Assembly (NCBI RefSeq): GCF_003730295.1
Contig: NZ_QTSZ01000041.1
Coordinates: forward strand, 62,001-126,000
Reading direction: 5' to 3'
From: Ornithinibacillus gellani
GTDB lineage: Bacteria; Bacillota; Bacilli; Bacillales; Amphibacillaceae
Length of the DNA stretch: 64,000 nucleotides
The translations under genes were made by a program, and so were the position numbers. Below the pieces are notes generated by a model. It worked only from the letters and a program-made list of their open reading frames with translations. It did not search any database and had not been told where the DNA came from. Of the stretch, positions 33,045 to 42,671 are shown piece by piece. Every line of letters begins with the position of its first letter. Positions within the stretch are counted from its first letter, which is position 1.

Positions 33045-34154
33045 ATGGAAAACGCGGTAATCATACAATTCAATCATGTCACCAAGCAATACCAAAATGA
33101 TCCGGCAGTATTAAAGGATGTCAGCTTTGAAATTGAACGTGGAAAATTTTATACGCTTCTCGGCCCATCAGGCTGTGGTAAAACAACGATCTTAAGATTG
33201 ATTGCCGGGTTTACCGAGGCAACGACTGGTGATATTTTTATCGATGGAAAAAAGGTAAATACCATTCCAGCAAATCGGCGACAGGTCAATACAGTGTTTC
33301 AGGATTATGCCCTGTTTCCGCATTTGAACGTCTTTGAAAATGTTGCTTTTGGACTTCGCATCAAAAAAATGAAGCAAGCCCAAATTGAAGCAAAGGTGAA
33401 GGAAGCACTTAGCTTCGTAAACCTGAAAGGCTATGAAAATCGCGAAATTTCCGGGATGTCAGGTGGTCAGCGTCAACGCGTCGCTATTGCCCGGGCAATT
33501 GTAAATGAGCCTGAGGTGATCTTGTTGGATGAGCCATTATCTGCACTCGATTTAAAATTACGTACACAAATGCAATACGAGCTTCGGGAGCTCCAAAAAC
33601 GACTAGGCATTACGTTTATCTTTGTTACCCATGACCAAGAAGAAGCATTGGCGATGTCGGATGAAATTTTCGTGCTAAACGAAGGCAAAATCCAACAAAG
33701 TGGTACACCCATTGATATTTATGATGAGCCAATTAACCGATTTGTTGCTGATTTTATCGGGGAATCCAATATCGTTCCCGGCATCATGATTGAAGACTTT
33801 CTCGTTGAATTTGTTGGCAAACGGTTTGATTGTGTCGACCAAGGCATGAACACGAATGAACCTGTCGAAGTAGTGATACGCCCAGAAGATTTGGAAATCA
33901 CAACTCGGGAACAGGGCAAGCTGCAGGTAACCGTCCATTCCCTGTTATTCCGTGGTGTACATTATGAGCTCAGCTGTACAGATGAGGATGGTAATGAGTG
34001 GCTCGTACACTCCACTAAAAAAGCTGCAATTGGTGATGAAATTGGGCTTTATTTCGATCCGGAGTCTATTCATGTCATGCGGCTTGGTGAATCAGAGGAA
34101 GATTTCGATCGTCGTTTGGAAGCTTATACGGAGGAAGATCACCATGCAAAGTAA
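33045..34154 (+). CDS. potA: spermidine/putrescine ABC transporter ATPase PotA
   Basis: Product of 369 residues. The ATPase domain has Walker [10 protein letters not shown] (40-48), the Q-loop (FQDYALFPH), the ABC signature [13 protein letters not shown] and Walker [13 protein letters not shown]. Residues about 240-350 form the TOBE regulatory domain. ATG 33045 follows a perfect AAAGGAGG. It energises polyamine uptake and begins potABCD; its end overlaps potB by 11 bases. Confidence 0.95.
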   Translation: MENAVIIQFNHVTKQYQNDPAVLKDVSFEIERGKFYTLLGPSGCGKTTILRLIAGFTEATTGDIFIDGKKVNTIPANRRQVNTVFQDYALFPHLNVFENVAFGLRIKKMKQAQIEAKVKEALSFVNLKGYENREISGMSGGQRQRVAIARAIVNEPEVILLDEPLSALDLKLRTQMQYELRELQKRLGITFIFVTHDQEEALAMSDEIFVLNEGKIQQSGTPIDIYDEPINRFVADFIGESNIVPGIMIEDFLVEFVGKRFDCVDQGMNTNEPVEVVIRPEDLEITTREQGKLQVTVHSLLFRGVHYELSCTDEDGNEWLVHSTKKAAIGDEIGLYFDPESIHVMRLGESEEDFDRRLEAYTEEDHHAK

Positions 34155-34947
34155 GCTGTCACGCAGGATATATTTGATACCTTATGCAATTTGGATTGCT
34201 TTATTTGTTGTGACACCCATTATTCTCGTTGTCTATTATTCTTTTTATGACTTGGATGGCAATTTTTCATTGGAAAATTATCGACAATTTTTCACGGCAG
34301 TCTATTTAAAGATGACACTCAGTTCGTTCTGGTATGCTTTTTTAATTACGGCAATTTCGTTGCTGGTCGCTTATCCGACAGCGTATTTTTTAGTACGGAC
34401 GAAGCATAGCCAGCTCTGGTTATTATTAATTATTGTTCCTTCTTGGGTTAATCTGCTGCTGAAGGCTTATGCATTCATCGGGATATTTGGGAAATACGGC
34501 GCAGCGAACCATTTCCTAGAAGCCATTGGTATCGGTACAAAACAAATATTATTCACTGATTTCAGCTTCATCTTTGTGTCGGTATATATATTCATCCCAT
34601 TTATGATTTTGCCGATTTTTAATGCATTAAGTGAACTGAATCCAAGTCTGCTTGATGCAGCCAATGATCTTGGGGCATCACGTTGGACGACCTTCCGTAG
34701 GGTCATTTTCCCCCTAACGATAGACGGTGTAAAAACAGGCTGCCAAATTGTTTTCATCCCTGCACTTTCTTTATTTATGCTAACCCGTTTGATTGCAGGA
34801 AATCGTGTCATTACACTGGGAACAGCGATTGAACAACATTTCCTTGTCACACAGGATTGGGGAATGGGATCTACCATTGCTGTTTTTCTCATTATCATCA
34901 TGTTCCTGATTATGGCCCTAACAGGAAACAGAAAGCGGGGTGTGTAG
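34144..34947 (+). CDS. potB: polyamine ABC permease PotB
   Basis: Product of 267 residues with six predicted helices. The EAA loop that docks on PotA is [22 protein letters not shown] (near 175-196). ATG 34144 lies in the last codons of potA; the longer open frame from 33952 is antisense-free but runs inside potA in another frame. Pairs with PotC. Confidence 0.93.
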   Translation: MQSKLSRRIYLIPYAIWIALFVVTPIILVVYYSFYDLDGNFSLENYRQFFTAVYLKMTLSSFWYAFLITAISLLVAYPTAYFLVRTKHSQLWLLLIIVPSWVNLLLKAYAFIGIFGKYGAANHFLEAIGIGTKQILFTDFSFIFVSVYIFIPFMILPIFNALSELNPSLLDAANDLGASRWTTFRRVIFPLTIDGVKTGCQIVFIPALSLFMLTRLIAGNRVITLGTAIEQHFLVTQDWGMGSTIAVFLIIIMFLIMALTGNRKRGV

Positions 34948-34948
34948 C

Positions 34949-35749
34949 ATGGATAAGCGTACAACACCTATAGCAAAAATCTTTTTAATTGCTGTTTTTT
35001 TGATTCTTTACGTTCCGATTTTCTTTCTGATTTACTATTCGTTTAATAGTGGGGGAACGATGAGTCATTTTAAAGGCTTCACACTTGATTGGTATCGCCA
35101 GCTTTTTGGTGATACACGAATGTTTATTATTGTGTTAAACACGCTGGTCATTGCATTGTTATCCTCGCTATCGGCAACCGTTATCGGTGTATTCGGTGCG
35201 TTGGCAATATACAGCTATAAAAGACGGGCAAAAAATACATTGCTATCCTTCAATAATGTATTAATCGTCAGTCCTGATGTCATTATCGGTGCTTCATTTT
35301 TAATTTTATTCACGATGGCAGGGATTCAGCTCGGGTTCATGTCCGTGCTGCTATCCCATATTGCCTTTAGTATTCCAATTGTCGTGCTACTAGTTTTACC
35401 AAAGCTGAATGAGATGCGCCCATCGCTCATTGATGCAGCTAGAGATTTAGGGGCGAGTAATTGGCATGTGCTGTCTAAGGTCGTGCTCCCTTTTATCTCC
35501 CCCGGCATTTTGGCAGGCTTTTTCATGGCATTGACATATTCACTCGATGATTTTGCTGTCACTTTCTTTGTGACTGGGAACGGATTTACGACCTTATCGG
35601 TGGAAATTTATTCATTGGCCCGCCGAGGCATTTCCTTGCATATTAACGCGCTATCCGCGGTGCTTTTCCTATTCACCATCGTGCTCGTTATCGTGTATTA
35701 CTTTATTTCGCGGCGTAGCAGTATGAAAACGATGGGGGTGCGAAAATGA
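34949..35749 (+). CDS. potC: polyamine ABC permease PotC
   Basis: Product of 266 residues with six helices. The EAA loop is DAARDLGASNWHVLSKVVLPF (near 162-182). ATG 34949 follows GGGGTG, one base after the potB stop. Overlaps potD by four bases. Confidence 0.93.
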   Translation: MDKRTTPIAKIFLIAVFLILYVPIFFLIYYSFNSGGTMSHFKGFTLDWYRQLFGDTRMFIIVLNTLVIALLSSLSATVIGVFGALAIYSYKRRAKNTLLSFNNVLIVSPDVIIGASFLILFTMAGIQLGFMSVLLSHIAFSIPIVVLLVLPKLNEMRPSLIDAARDLGASNWHVLSKVVLPFISPGILAGFFMALTYSLDDFAVTFFVTGNGFTTLSVEIYSLARRGISLHINALSAVLFLFTIVLVIVYYFISRRSSMKTMGVRK

Positions 35750-36819
35750 AGCAGCTCGTACGCTTTTTCATCATCGGTATGCTCGTATCAGGAGTACTAC
35801 TTTATTTGATTTCCAGTCTGAACCAGTCACAGGGATATACTGGCGGCAACACGTTAACTATTTTCAACTGGGGTGACTATATCGATGAGGAGCTGATTAC
35901 ACAATTTGAAGCGGAAACAGGTATTAAAATTGTGTATGAAACATTTGATTCCAACGAAGCCATGATGACAAAAATTGAACAAGGCGGTACCTCTTATGAT
36001 ATCGCTGTTCCATCCGAATATATGATTGATAAAATGCGGCAGGAGGATTTATTAATCCCCCTGGATCATGACAAGCTGCCCAATTTAAAAAACATCGATG
36101 AACGATTTCTTGATTTGCCTTTCGACCCAGATAATATCTATTCTGTCCCGTATTTTTGGGGAACGGTTGGCATTACCTATAATGCCGAATTATTGCCGGA
36201 TAAAACATTCACCAGCTGGAATGATCTGTGGGATCCAGATTTAAAAAATGAAATCATCCTCATTGATGGCGCCCGTGAAATCATCGGCATGGGCTTAAAC
36301 AGCCTTGGATATTCATTAAATGATACGAATAAAGCACATTTACAGGAGGCTTTCGATAAGCTGGGTACGTTAACTCCGAATATTAAAGCGATTGTCGGCG
36401 ATGAAAATAAACTGCTCATGCAAAATAACGAAGCAGCAGTTGCTGTGCTTTGGTCAGGTGATGCAGCGGACATTATGTGGGAAAACGAAGCGATTGATTA
36501 CGTTATTCCCGAGGAAGGCTCCAATTTATGGTTCGATAATATTGTCATTCCAAAGACTGCCAAAAACATAGAAGCAGCACATGCCTTTATTAACTTTATG
36601 CTTGATGCGAAGGTAGCTGCACAAAACACGGAATATGTTGCCTATTCCACACCTAATCAAGCGGCATTACAATATATGGATCCGGAGATGGTTGCGGATG
36701 AACGTTTTTATCCCCCACCAGCATTAACTGAAAAACTAGAGGTCTATCAGAATTTAGGCAAACGAAATCTCGCCTATTACAATGATTTATTCTTAGCTTT
36801 TAAAATGTATGGAAAATGA
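35746..36819 (+). CDS. potD: spermidine/putrescine-binding protein PotD
   Basis: Product of 357 residues, type 2 periplasmic-binding fold. The mature start is LTIFNWGDYIDEELI, as in PotD, and ligand-contact segments (YFWGTVGITY; LWSGDAADIMW) are present. ATG 35746 overlaps potC. Oddity: the N-terminus has a hydrophobic segment (7-24) but no lipobox cysteine, so unlike usual Gram-positive binding proteins it may stay as a signal-anchored protein. Closes the operon at a strong terminator. Confidence 0.93.
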   Translation: MKQLVRFFIIGMLVSGVLLYLISSLNQSQGYTGGNTLTIFNWGDYIDEELITQFEAETGIKIVYETFDSNEAMMTKIEQGGTSYDIAVPSEYMIDKMRQEDLLIPLDHDKLPNLKNIDERFLDLPFDPDNIYSVPYFWGTVGITYNAELLPDKTFTSWNDLWDPDLKNEIILIDGAREIIGMGLNSLGYSLNDTNKAHLQEAFDKLGTLTPNIKAIVGDENKLLMQNNEAAVAVLWSGDAADIMWENEAIDYVIPEEGSNLWFDNIVIPKTAKNIEAAHAFINFMLDAKVAAQNTEYVAYSTPNQAALQYMDPEMVADERFYPPPALTEKLEVYQNLGKRNLAYYNDLFLAFKMYGK

Positions 36820-36845
36820 GCAGTCCACGATGGACTGCTCATTTC
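36818..36845. terminator. terminator after potD, shared with convergent GNAT gene
   Basis: GAGCAGTCCA pairs perfectly with TGGACTGCTC around CGA, followed by ATTTCTTT; the stem includes the end of the potD stop codon. Confidence 0.8.
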
Positions 36846-37615
36846 TTTAAGCGATGCAGCTCATATGCATCATACGCTTCAGCCATGACATAACCTAGCT
36901 TCGTTGCCAGCCTGGCGGATTGTTGGTTGGCTGCATCCCAGCTTGGGTAAAGCCCTCGTTCCAAGCAATCAATGATTAATGCCGCTGCAACTGCGACGGC
37001 CAATCCTTTACGCCGGTGCTCAGGTGCTGTACCTATTTCGATTTCAATGCCTTCATCGTAAATACTATAGGAAGAAGCGGCGCAAACAACCTTCTTATCA
37101 AATAAGACAACATAACCAATCCCACGCGCTATAAAGTCGGAAATAGACTCGAATTGCCCTGTAAAATCTGGTGATATGGCCTGAAGCGATGGGGAAGCAG
37201 CAAGATCTGCATCCATTTTTTTAACTTCATACCCTTCAGGTAGTCCTTGCAAAAACGTACGCACATGTGGAATATGCAAATCAGCTGATGATTTTCTAAA
37301 TGCATATCGCTCCAGCTTTACCGCATGTCTTCCATATACAGCCCCAATCAATTGCTTCCATTCTTCTGTTTCTACAATAGCAAATATAGTCTCCGGTATA
37401 TGCTGAAGAAGCGCTTTTGCTTCCGGTATAGATGCGTCCCCAACAAAAAAGGCAAAATCACCGACAATGATTTGCGCCACTTTAGGGTCATCCAGATGGT
37501 CTACCCAAGCCTCCCCCATATGCCCTTGCAAACAAGATAAAATACATGTATCCGTCATACCCTGAAATAATGGGGCCAAGCTTGCCCGTTTCTGTTTCGG
37601 TACAGCATAAATCAT
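36839..37615 (-). CDS. GNAT acetyltransferase (two-domain)
   Basis: Product of 258 residues of the GNAT_acetyltran type, with a divergent N-terminal domain and the catalytic domain at about 130-258. The acetyl-CoA loop lies in IEIGTAPEHRRKGLAVAVAAALI (R/QxxGxA form) and the next strand is YPSWDAANQQSARLATKLGY. ATG 37615 follows AGAAGG. Begins 20 bases after the serine-hydrolase-like gene, so co-transcribed. Substrate unknown. Confidence 0.85.
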   Translation of the reverse strand: MIYAVPKQKRASLAPLFQGMTDTCILSCLQGHMGEAWVDHLDDPKVAQIIVGDFAFFVGDASIPEAKALLQHIPETIFAIVETEEWKQLIGAVYGRHAVKLERYAFRKSSADLHIPHVRTFLQGLPEGYEVKKMDADLAASPSLQAISPDFTGQFESISDFIARGIGYVVLFDKKVVCAASSYSIYDEGIEIEIGTAPEHRRKGLAVAVAAALIIDCLERGLYPSWDAANQQSARLATKLGYVMAEAYDAYELHRLKK

Positions 37616-37634
37616 ATGCAACCTTCTTTCTACT

Positions 37635-38714
37635 TTATTTTCCAAAATGCATGCGCATGATTTTATGAGATATATTCTCAAGCCGGACCTGATCGCGGTT
37701 GGCTAGAATAATGATACCAAATTGCTGCTCGGGTACCATAGCAACCAAACCACTCACTCCCGGATAACTACCAGCATGCTCCACTACCGTTATCCCTTGA
37801 TAGGTCTTTATCTTCCAACCAAGTCCATAGCCAGGCTCCTCATCTATCAAAGAAGTATGCATTTGCTGCAAGCCTTTCGCGGTAACAACGCTTTGATTTG
37901 GGTTCATTTGTGCCATAAGATAGGCAGATAAATCATTCGCGCTCGAATAAATCATCCCAATCGGTGCCCCGATTTGATTCTTAGGTGTCGGAACCCGAAT
38001 GGGATCCCCAATCGTGTCCATATAATAAGCTGCCACATTGTCTTCCGTATGAGGGAACATTGGATTGACCCAGGTACGATTCATTTGCAGAGCTTGAAAT
38101 ATATACTCCTGTACATAGGTCTCATAGGTTCTACCACTTACCTTTTCCAAGACATCAGCAGCAATAACATAGGCATCTGGACAATACGTCCAGCTTGTAC
38201 CTGGAGTAGCTTGTACATCCACCGTGGAAAAATAACGTGTTACCGTTTCCCGATTTTGCAGACCTGCAAGCTGATCCTCTGATGTCCCTTGCACAATTGA
38301 CCGGTATTCCGGCATATGCTTCACCAGCTGGCGAAAATCTTTATCCAGTAAGGTTGCAGCCCACACATCCTTGGGAAACCCCGCAGTATGACTTAATATA
38401 TGCCGCGTTGTAATCGCTTCCGAATCACCACTGCCTGTTCGGAAATAAGGAATATATTGCTTGACTGGCGCATCCAGCGAAAATTCAGCATTATTTTCCT
38501 CCAAATGCTTTAATGCCAGGGCGGTAAAACCGAGTGTTATATCCTGTATCGAAAAAATCGTATCCCCGTCTACCAATTGGTATGGATTCTCCGCTGTCCT
38601 TGAACCAAATCCCTGGCTGAGGCTGATTTTCCCTTCTGACACGACGTTCACCTGCAAACCAGGAATTTGCTGATGGTGTCGATATGTATGCAAATAATGG
38701 CCCAGTTCCTTCAT
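37635..38714 (-). CDS. class C beta-lactamase-like protein lacking the catalytic Ser-Lys
   Basis: Product of 359 residues with the class C beta-lactamase/D-peptidase fold throughout (ILSHTAGFP; QATPGTSWTY; YGLGWKI; VVEHAGSYPG; ILANRD). The active-site SxxK tetrad is DITL: Asp58 replaces the nucleophile and Leu61 the Lys, inside an otherwise well-kept helix (IFSIQDITLGFTALAL). The Y-x-N motif reads YCP (177-179). HAG (313-315) is kept. Penicilloyl or peptidase chemistry by the usual route is therefore not expected; it is a binding or regulatory pseudoenzyme, or uses other residues. No signal peptide. Confidence 0.8.
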   Translation of the reverse strand: MKELGHYLHTYRHHQQIPGLQVNVVSEGKISLSQGFGSRTAENPYQLVDGDTIFSIQDITLGFTALALKHLEENNAEFSLDAPVKQYIPYFRTGSGDSEAITTRHILSHTAGFPKDVWAATLLDKDFRQLVKHMPEYRSIVQGTSEDQLAGLQNRETVTRYFSTVDVQATPGTSWTYCPDAYVIAADVLEKVSGRTYETYVQEYIFQALQMNRTWVNPMFPHTEDNVAAYYMDTIGDPIRVPTPKNQIGAPIGMIYSSANDLSAYLMAQMNPNQSVVTAKGLQQMHTSLIDEEPGYGLGWKIKTYQGITVVEHAGSYPGVSGLVAMVPEQQFGIIILANRDQVRLENISHKIMRMHFGK

Positions 38715-38780
38715 GACGCTCCCCCCGTCCTACATTTCCCCATCAAAAAAGGCCAGGTAAGCACCCCCAGCCACGATTGA

Positions 38781-39779
38781 TTATAAAAATATATCCAGTA
38801 TATAAAAGATCACACCACCAAGTGTGGCTGATATCGGTAACGTAATCACCCATGTTACAATCATTCGTTTCGCCACGCCCCAGTTCACACCTCTCACCCT
38901 ATGTGAAGACCCAACCCCAAGGATGGCTGATGATATAACATGTGTCGTACTAACTGGCAAATGAAATAAAGTCGCACCAAAAATGACGCTCGCACCAGTT
39001 AAGTCTGCGGCTACCCCGTTGACAGGACGTATTTTCATAATCTTTCCACCAACGGTTTTAATAATCCGCCAGCCTCCAACAGAAGTACCGAGTGCCATAG
39101 CGGTCGCACAAGAAAGCTGTACCCAAAATGGTACGGCTGTAGATGTATGCATGCCACCAACAATCAATGCCATTGTAATAATACCCATTGATTTTTGTGC
39201 ATCGTTCGTACCATGTGCATAGGATTGTCCAGCTGCGGTTAACACCTGAACCATGCGAAAGCGCTTATTTGTTTTGGCTAGATTTCGATTTTTAAAAATA
39301 ACTTTAATAATACTATACAGTACAAATCCTACTCCGAAAGCGATGACAGGGGAAATAAATAACCCCTTCAAAATTGCGACGAACCCACCATATTGAATCG
39401 CATGAAATCCTGCCGATACAATGACCGCCCCAGTAATCCCACCAATAATCGCATGGGAGGAGCTGCTCGGGATCCCAAAGTACCAAGTAATCAGGTTCCA
39501 GGCTATCGCTGCAATCAATGCTGCCAAAATAACCGTTGTCCCATTTTCCAGCTCAAATGGGTCAGCGATACCGCTTGTGATGGTTTGGGCAACACCTGTA
39601 AATGTCAATGCCCCCAGAAAGTTCATGGAAGCAGCAAGCATAATTGCCCGTCGCGGCTTTAATGCCTTCGTCGATACTGATGTTGCAATTGCATTCGCTG
39701 TATCATGGAAACCATTTATAAAATCGAATACAAGCGCACATATTACTATTAAAATGACGATGAGTAGTAAACTGTCCAT
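38781..39779 (-). CDS. pit: Pit-family inorganic phosphate transporter
   Basis: Product of 332 residues with ten predicted helices and the two PiT repeats: DFINGFHDTANAIATSVST (19-37) and GQSYAHGTNDAQKSMGI (about 185-201). GIPSSSSHAIIGG and LPVSTTHVISSAILGVG are the matching second motifs. Low-affinity proton-phosphate symport. It follows the DUF47 gene by 13 bases. Confidence 0.93.
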   Translation of the reverse strand: MDSLLLIVILIVICALVFDFINGFHDTANAIATSVSTKALKPRRAIMLAASMNFLGALTFTGVAQTITSGIADPFELENGTTVILAALIAAIAWNLITWYFGIPSSSSHAIIGGITGAVIVSAGFHAIQYGGFVAILKGLFISPVIAFGVGFVLYSIIKVIFKNRNLAKTNKRFRMVQVLTAAGQSYAHGTNDAQKSMGIITMALIVGGMHTSTAVPFWVQLSCATAMALGTSVGGWRIIKTVGGKIMKIRPVNGVAADLTGASVIFGATLFHLPVSTTHVISSAILGVGSSHRVRGVNWGVAKRMIVTWVITLPISATLGGVIFYILDIFL

Positions 39780-39792
39780 TACCTATCCCTCA

Positions 39793-40410
39793 TTATGCGT
39801 TTTTCATGATGACGCTTTGCAGGGTGCTGGCTACATCTTGACAGTAGTCGGCAATATCCTCCAACGTTTCGTAAATTTCTTTATACTGAATCACTTTAAT
39901 CGGATCCGTTTCCTTTTGGAATAAATCCTTCAATGATTCCCGATATAAATCATCACACTTACTTTCATAGTCTTTGATTTTAATGGCGTGCGGTCCTACA
40001 TCCTTCAGTTTGCTATCCGCAATTAATTTTAAAGATTGTAGAATCTCTTCTGTACATTTCAATATATTATGGGAAAATTGGTCCACATAACCATTCGCTG
40101 AATAGATTTGATAAATATCCATGAGACCTGTAAACTCTTCCATCCCATCCACGACATCATCCAGATGCATGGTTAATTCTAAAATATCTTCCCGGTCAAT
40201 TGGCGTAATAAAGGCATCATTTAAATCCTTAATAATTTGGTGTACCTTATTGTCTGCCTCTGATTCATAACGTTTAATCGTATTGGCGAATTCCTTTAAC
40301 GTTGTATTATCCTTCACTTTATAGTGAACAAAATACTCCGCCGTTTTATTCAGATGCTCCGCAAAATCGACAAGATACAACAAAAACTTATCTGGTTTCT
40401 TTTTAAACAT
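39793..40410 (-). CDS. ykaA: DUF47/PhoU-like Pit accessory protein (YkaA)
   Basis: Product of 205 residues, all-helical PhoU-like DUF47 protein with conserved acidic motifs that bind metal in PhoU (ESEADNKVHQI; DREDILELTMHLDDVVDGMEEF; YESKCDDLYRE). Always paired with pit in Bacillus and thought to regulate it. ATG 40410 follows GGAGGG. Confidence 0.9.
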   Translation of the reverse strand: MFKKKPDKFLLYLVDFAEHLNKTAEYFVHYKVKDNTTLKEFANTIKRYESEADNKVHQIIKDLNDAFITPIDREDILELTMHLDDVVDGMEEFTGLMDIYQIYSANGYVDQFSHNILKCTEEILQSLKLIADSKLKDVGPHAIKIKDYESKCDDLYRESLKDLFQKETDPIKVIQYKEIYETLEDIADYCQDVASTLQSVIMKNA

Positions 40411-40646
40411 GAGAAAGCCCTCCGTCTATAATTAAACAACATACTTCCCTATTATATACCCTTTGTACATCTTAGCACAAACCACAAATCGCTATCATAC
40501 GACAAAATTTTTCGACGTTTTTTTGAACGGGAATAGCTATGTATAGCTTGAACGAAATGGCCGCTTTTATCCGATTGTTCCATTTTCTTTCTCAACAAAA
40601 AAAGCGTCTGGCATCTCATCAGGATACACAGACACTTATATATTAA

Positions 40647-41057
40647 TCAATTTTCAGCTAGACGTAAATATTTCATACGCCATTGCAGCCATTGCCGTTC
40701 TCTCGTTTTACGTGGCAAAAACTGACGGATATCATACTCATTGTAACCAACTTGAATTCGTTTATCATCGATAATAATCGGACTGCGCAAAAGCCCTGGA
40801 TGCTTTTGGATGAGATTTAATAACTCAAGCAGTGATAATGTATCCAAATCCAAATCTAAGTCTTTAAACACTTTTGAACGCTTGGAAATGATTTCATCCG
40901 TACCATCGACTGTTAATCCAAGAATCATTTGTAACTCTTCAATGGTAATCGGATCTTTTTTTATATTGCGTTCTTCATATGTGATTCCATTCTTCATCAG
41001 CCATTCTCTTGCTTTCCTCGTCGATCCACAGGGTATTCCAAAAATGGTAACATCCAT
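40647..41057 (-). CDS. Spx/ArsC-family regulator lacking the CxxC switch
   Basis: Product of 136 residues, Spx-like: KAREWL near 16-21, the DGTDEIISKRSKVFKDL stretch, HPGLLRSPIIIDDKRIQVGYNE and a C-terminal FLPRKTR, all close to Spx. Spx proteins bind the RNA polymerase alpha subunit. The redox CxxC at 10-13 is CGST, so only Cys10 remains and no intramolecular disulphide can form. ATG 41057 follows GAGAGGAG. A paralogue rather than the main Spx. Confidence 0.85.
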   Translation of the reverse strand: MDVTIFGIPCGSTRKAREWLMKNGITYEERNIKKDPITIEELQMILGLTVDGTDEIISKRSKVFKDLDLDLDTLSLLELLNLIQKHPGLLRSPIIIDDKRIQVGYNEYDIRQFLPRKTRERQWLQWRMKYLRLAEN

Positions 41058-41106
41058 GTAGCAATCTCCTCTCGTAAATCAAAATAGGTGCAAGCGGAAC
41101 CTTTTA

Positions 41107-41727
41107 CTATTTTGTTTCCTTGTACAGGCCTTGTTTCAAAAGCTGCATTTCCAGATGATAGCTTTCCAATGCTTGTTCTAATGGAATGTTTTTCGCCAGC
41201 TTATTAATAACACAACGAAATGTAACCATTCCAAGCAGCTGCATGACATGATACAACTCTATATCTGATTTAATATTCAGGTTCTGCTTGTCAATTCGGC
41301 AACTGATTTCCTTAAATTGCTCTGCAGTGCCGTTTCCATTGAAAATACGGTTGAACATATTTTCAATTTCATGTGTCATATTCAAAAAAGCATTCTTAAG
41401 AAAAAGTAAGCTCTCCCCTTTTGCCAGTTCAACAATCGTTAATTCTGTAATTCTGCTCATTGCTTGGAATAAATCGCCGTTTTCCTCTTCCAGTACTTGC
41501 CTGAATATCGTTTTTTTCTGCTCAACCTGGATACTTAATAGATAAAAATAAGCGTCCTCTTTATCCTCAAAGTATTGATAGAAACTACCTCTAGGAATGT
41601 TTGCTTCCTTCACGATATTGGATATGGATGCATCAAATAACGGCACTCGGGAAAATTCCTTTTCCAATGCATGAAGCAACAGGTCTTTCTTATCCTCTGG
41701 CAAATTAAAAAAGGTTTGTTTTGGCAT
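41107..41727 (-). CDS. TetR-family repressor
   Basis: Product of 206 residues. The helix-turn-helix is at about 28-58 (DASISNIVKEANIPRGSFYQYFEDKEDAYFYL with the usual G-x-F/Y-Y). The C-terminal half is a ligand-binding helical domain. Second gene of an operon with the membrane protein at 41762; the shared promoter carries a palindromic operator, so autorepression is likely. Ligand unknown. Confidence 0.9.
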   Translation of the reverse strand: MPKQTFFNLPEDKKDLLLHALEKEFSRVPLFDASISNIVKEANIPRGSFYQYFEDKEDAYFYLLSIQVEQKKTIFRQVLEEENGDLFQAMSRITELTIVELAKGESLLFLKNAFLNMTHEIENMFNRIFNGNGTAEQFKEISCRIDKQNLNIKSDIELYHVMQLLGMVTFRCVINKLAKNIPLEQALESYHLEMQLLKQGLYKETK

Positions 41728-41761
41728 CTTTCATCCCCCAGTTTCTGCCAAAGTGTGCACA

Positions 41762-42199
41762 TCATTTATTAGTGGATGAATATGGCTCATCCATGTCATG
41801 CTCCTTTTCTTCTTCTTCCTTTTCCAAAAAGGAGGTAAAATGATTCATCATTAAAAATGGCTGTTCTTTCACCAAGGAAACATAGCGCTTTTTAAAACTA
41901 ACGGAAACCATATCACTCTTCATGATTCGATTCGTAATATAATCCGCGCTGCGCTTTAACATTTCTTTTTGCTGATATTTTGCTTCCTTCGACAAAGCCA
42001 GTCCAAACGCGCCGATGACACCATAAACAAGAATCATCGGAATATGTTTTTCCGGCATGACAAACAGCAATATAATAAGGTTAATAAACGAAATTGCAAC
42101 GAGTGGAAGTGACCACATTCTATATTTGGAAGCTCGCTTCATGAACGGTGCCATGACCTCTTCCAGCTTTAATAATTCTTTTTTTGCGTAGTTTGGCAT
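41762..42199 (-). CDS. DUF5392-like membrane protein
   Basis: Product of 145 residues: two membrane helices (about 32-50 and 54-70) between a basic helical N-terminus and a long charged C-terminus ending in an acidic tail. ATG 42199 follows AGGAG at ten bases; the ATG 21 bases upstream has no site. First gene of the TetR operon, 34 bases ahead of the repressor. Function unknown. Confidence 0.65.
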   Translation of the reverse strand: MPNYAKKELLKLEEVMAPFMKRASKYRMWSLPLVAISFINLIILLFVMPEKHIPMILVYGVIGAFGLALSKEAKYQQKEMLKRSADYITNRIMKSDMVSVSFKKRYVSLVKEQPFLMMNHFTSFLEKEEEEKEHDMDEPYSSTNK

Positions 42200-42312
42200 C
42201 TTTTCATCACTCCTATTCATCCACAGGCAAGTGGCTGCCCAATATGCATACGAAAATAAGACGCCATTGGTTCCCAGATTATTAAAAAAAACACTTTTTT
42301 TAATCTACTTTT

Positions 42313-42363
42313 ATAATAGATGACAACTTGTCATCTGTCAACCGTTTTGTGACAGATTGTCAC
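42313..42363 (-). promoter_or_regulatory. TetR operon promoter with operator palindromes
   Basis: On the minus strand TTGACA (42336-42341) and TATTAT (42313-42318) are separated by exactly 17 bases, and those 17 bases are the perfect palindrome GATGACAAGTTGTCATC. A second dyad, GTGACA-N3-TGTCAC, lies just upstream (42349-42363). Confidence 0.8.
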
Positions 42364-42671
42364 CTATTTGTGAGAAAATCTCAAACTAAAGCGAAACGAG
42401 GCCGGAATGAAGGTTGAGGAAAACTTCTGAAGATGATTTTTCGAAATGGTTTAAGAGGAAAAAGCCTTTTGTTTGTTAGGAAATGCAAAAGAGCTGAGAC
42501 ATCATCTTTAACAAAACGGTCCTGTTTATCGCGTAGGAAAATCCCAGTTTATTTTCCAGATTGGCTTCACTTCCAACGGATATTAATATGGAGTAGATTG
42601 ATGGAGCGAACAAATGAAAAGGAGTTCCAGCATGATTTATGTACTGAAACTCCTTTTATCCCGCCTTAATA
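42364..42671. other. non-coding stretch with one hairpin
   Basis: AAAAGGAGT (42617-42625) pairs with ACTCCTTTT (42649-42657), a terminator-like hairpin of unclear partner. The only open frame (42433-42669) looks non-coding. Nothing else was seen. Confidence 0.4.

Noticed and set aside
42433-42669. 78-codon plus-strand ORF
   Set aside because: No ribosome binding site, unlikely composition, and it runs into a hairpin and the repeat element.
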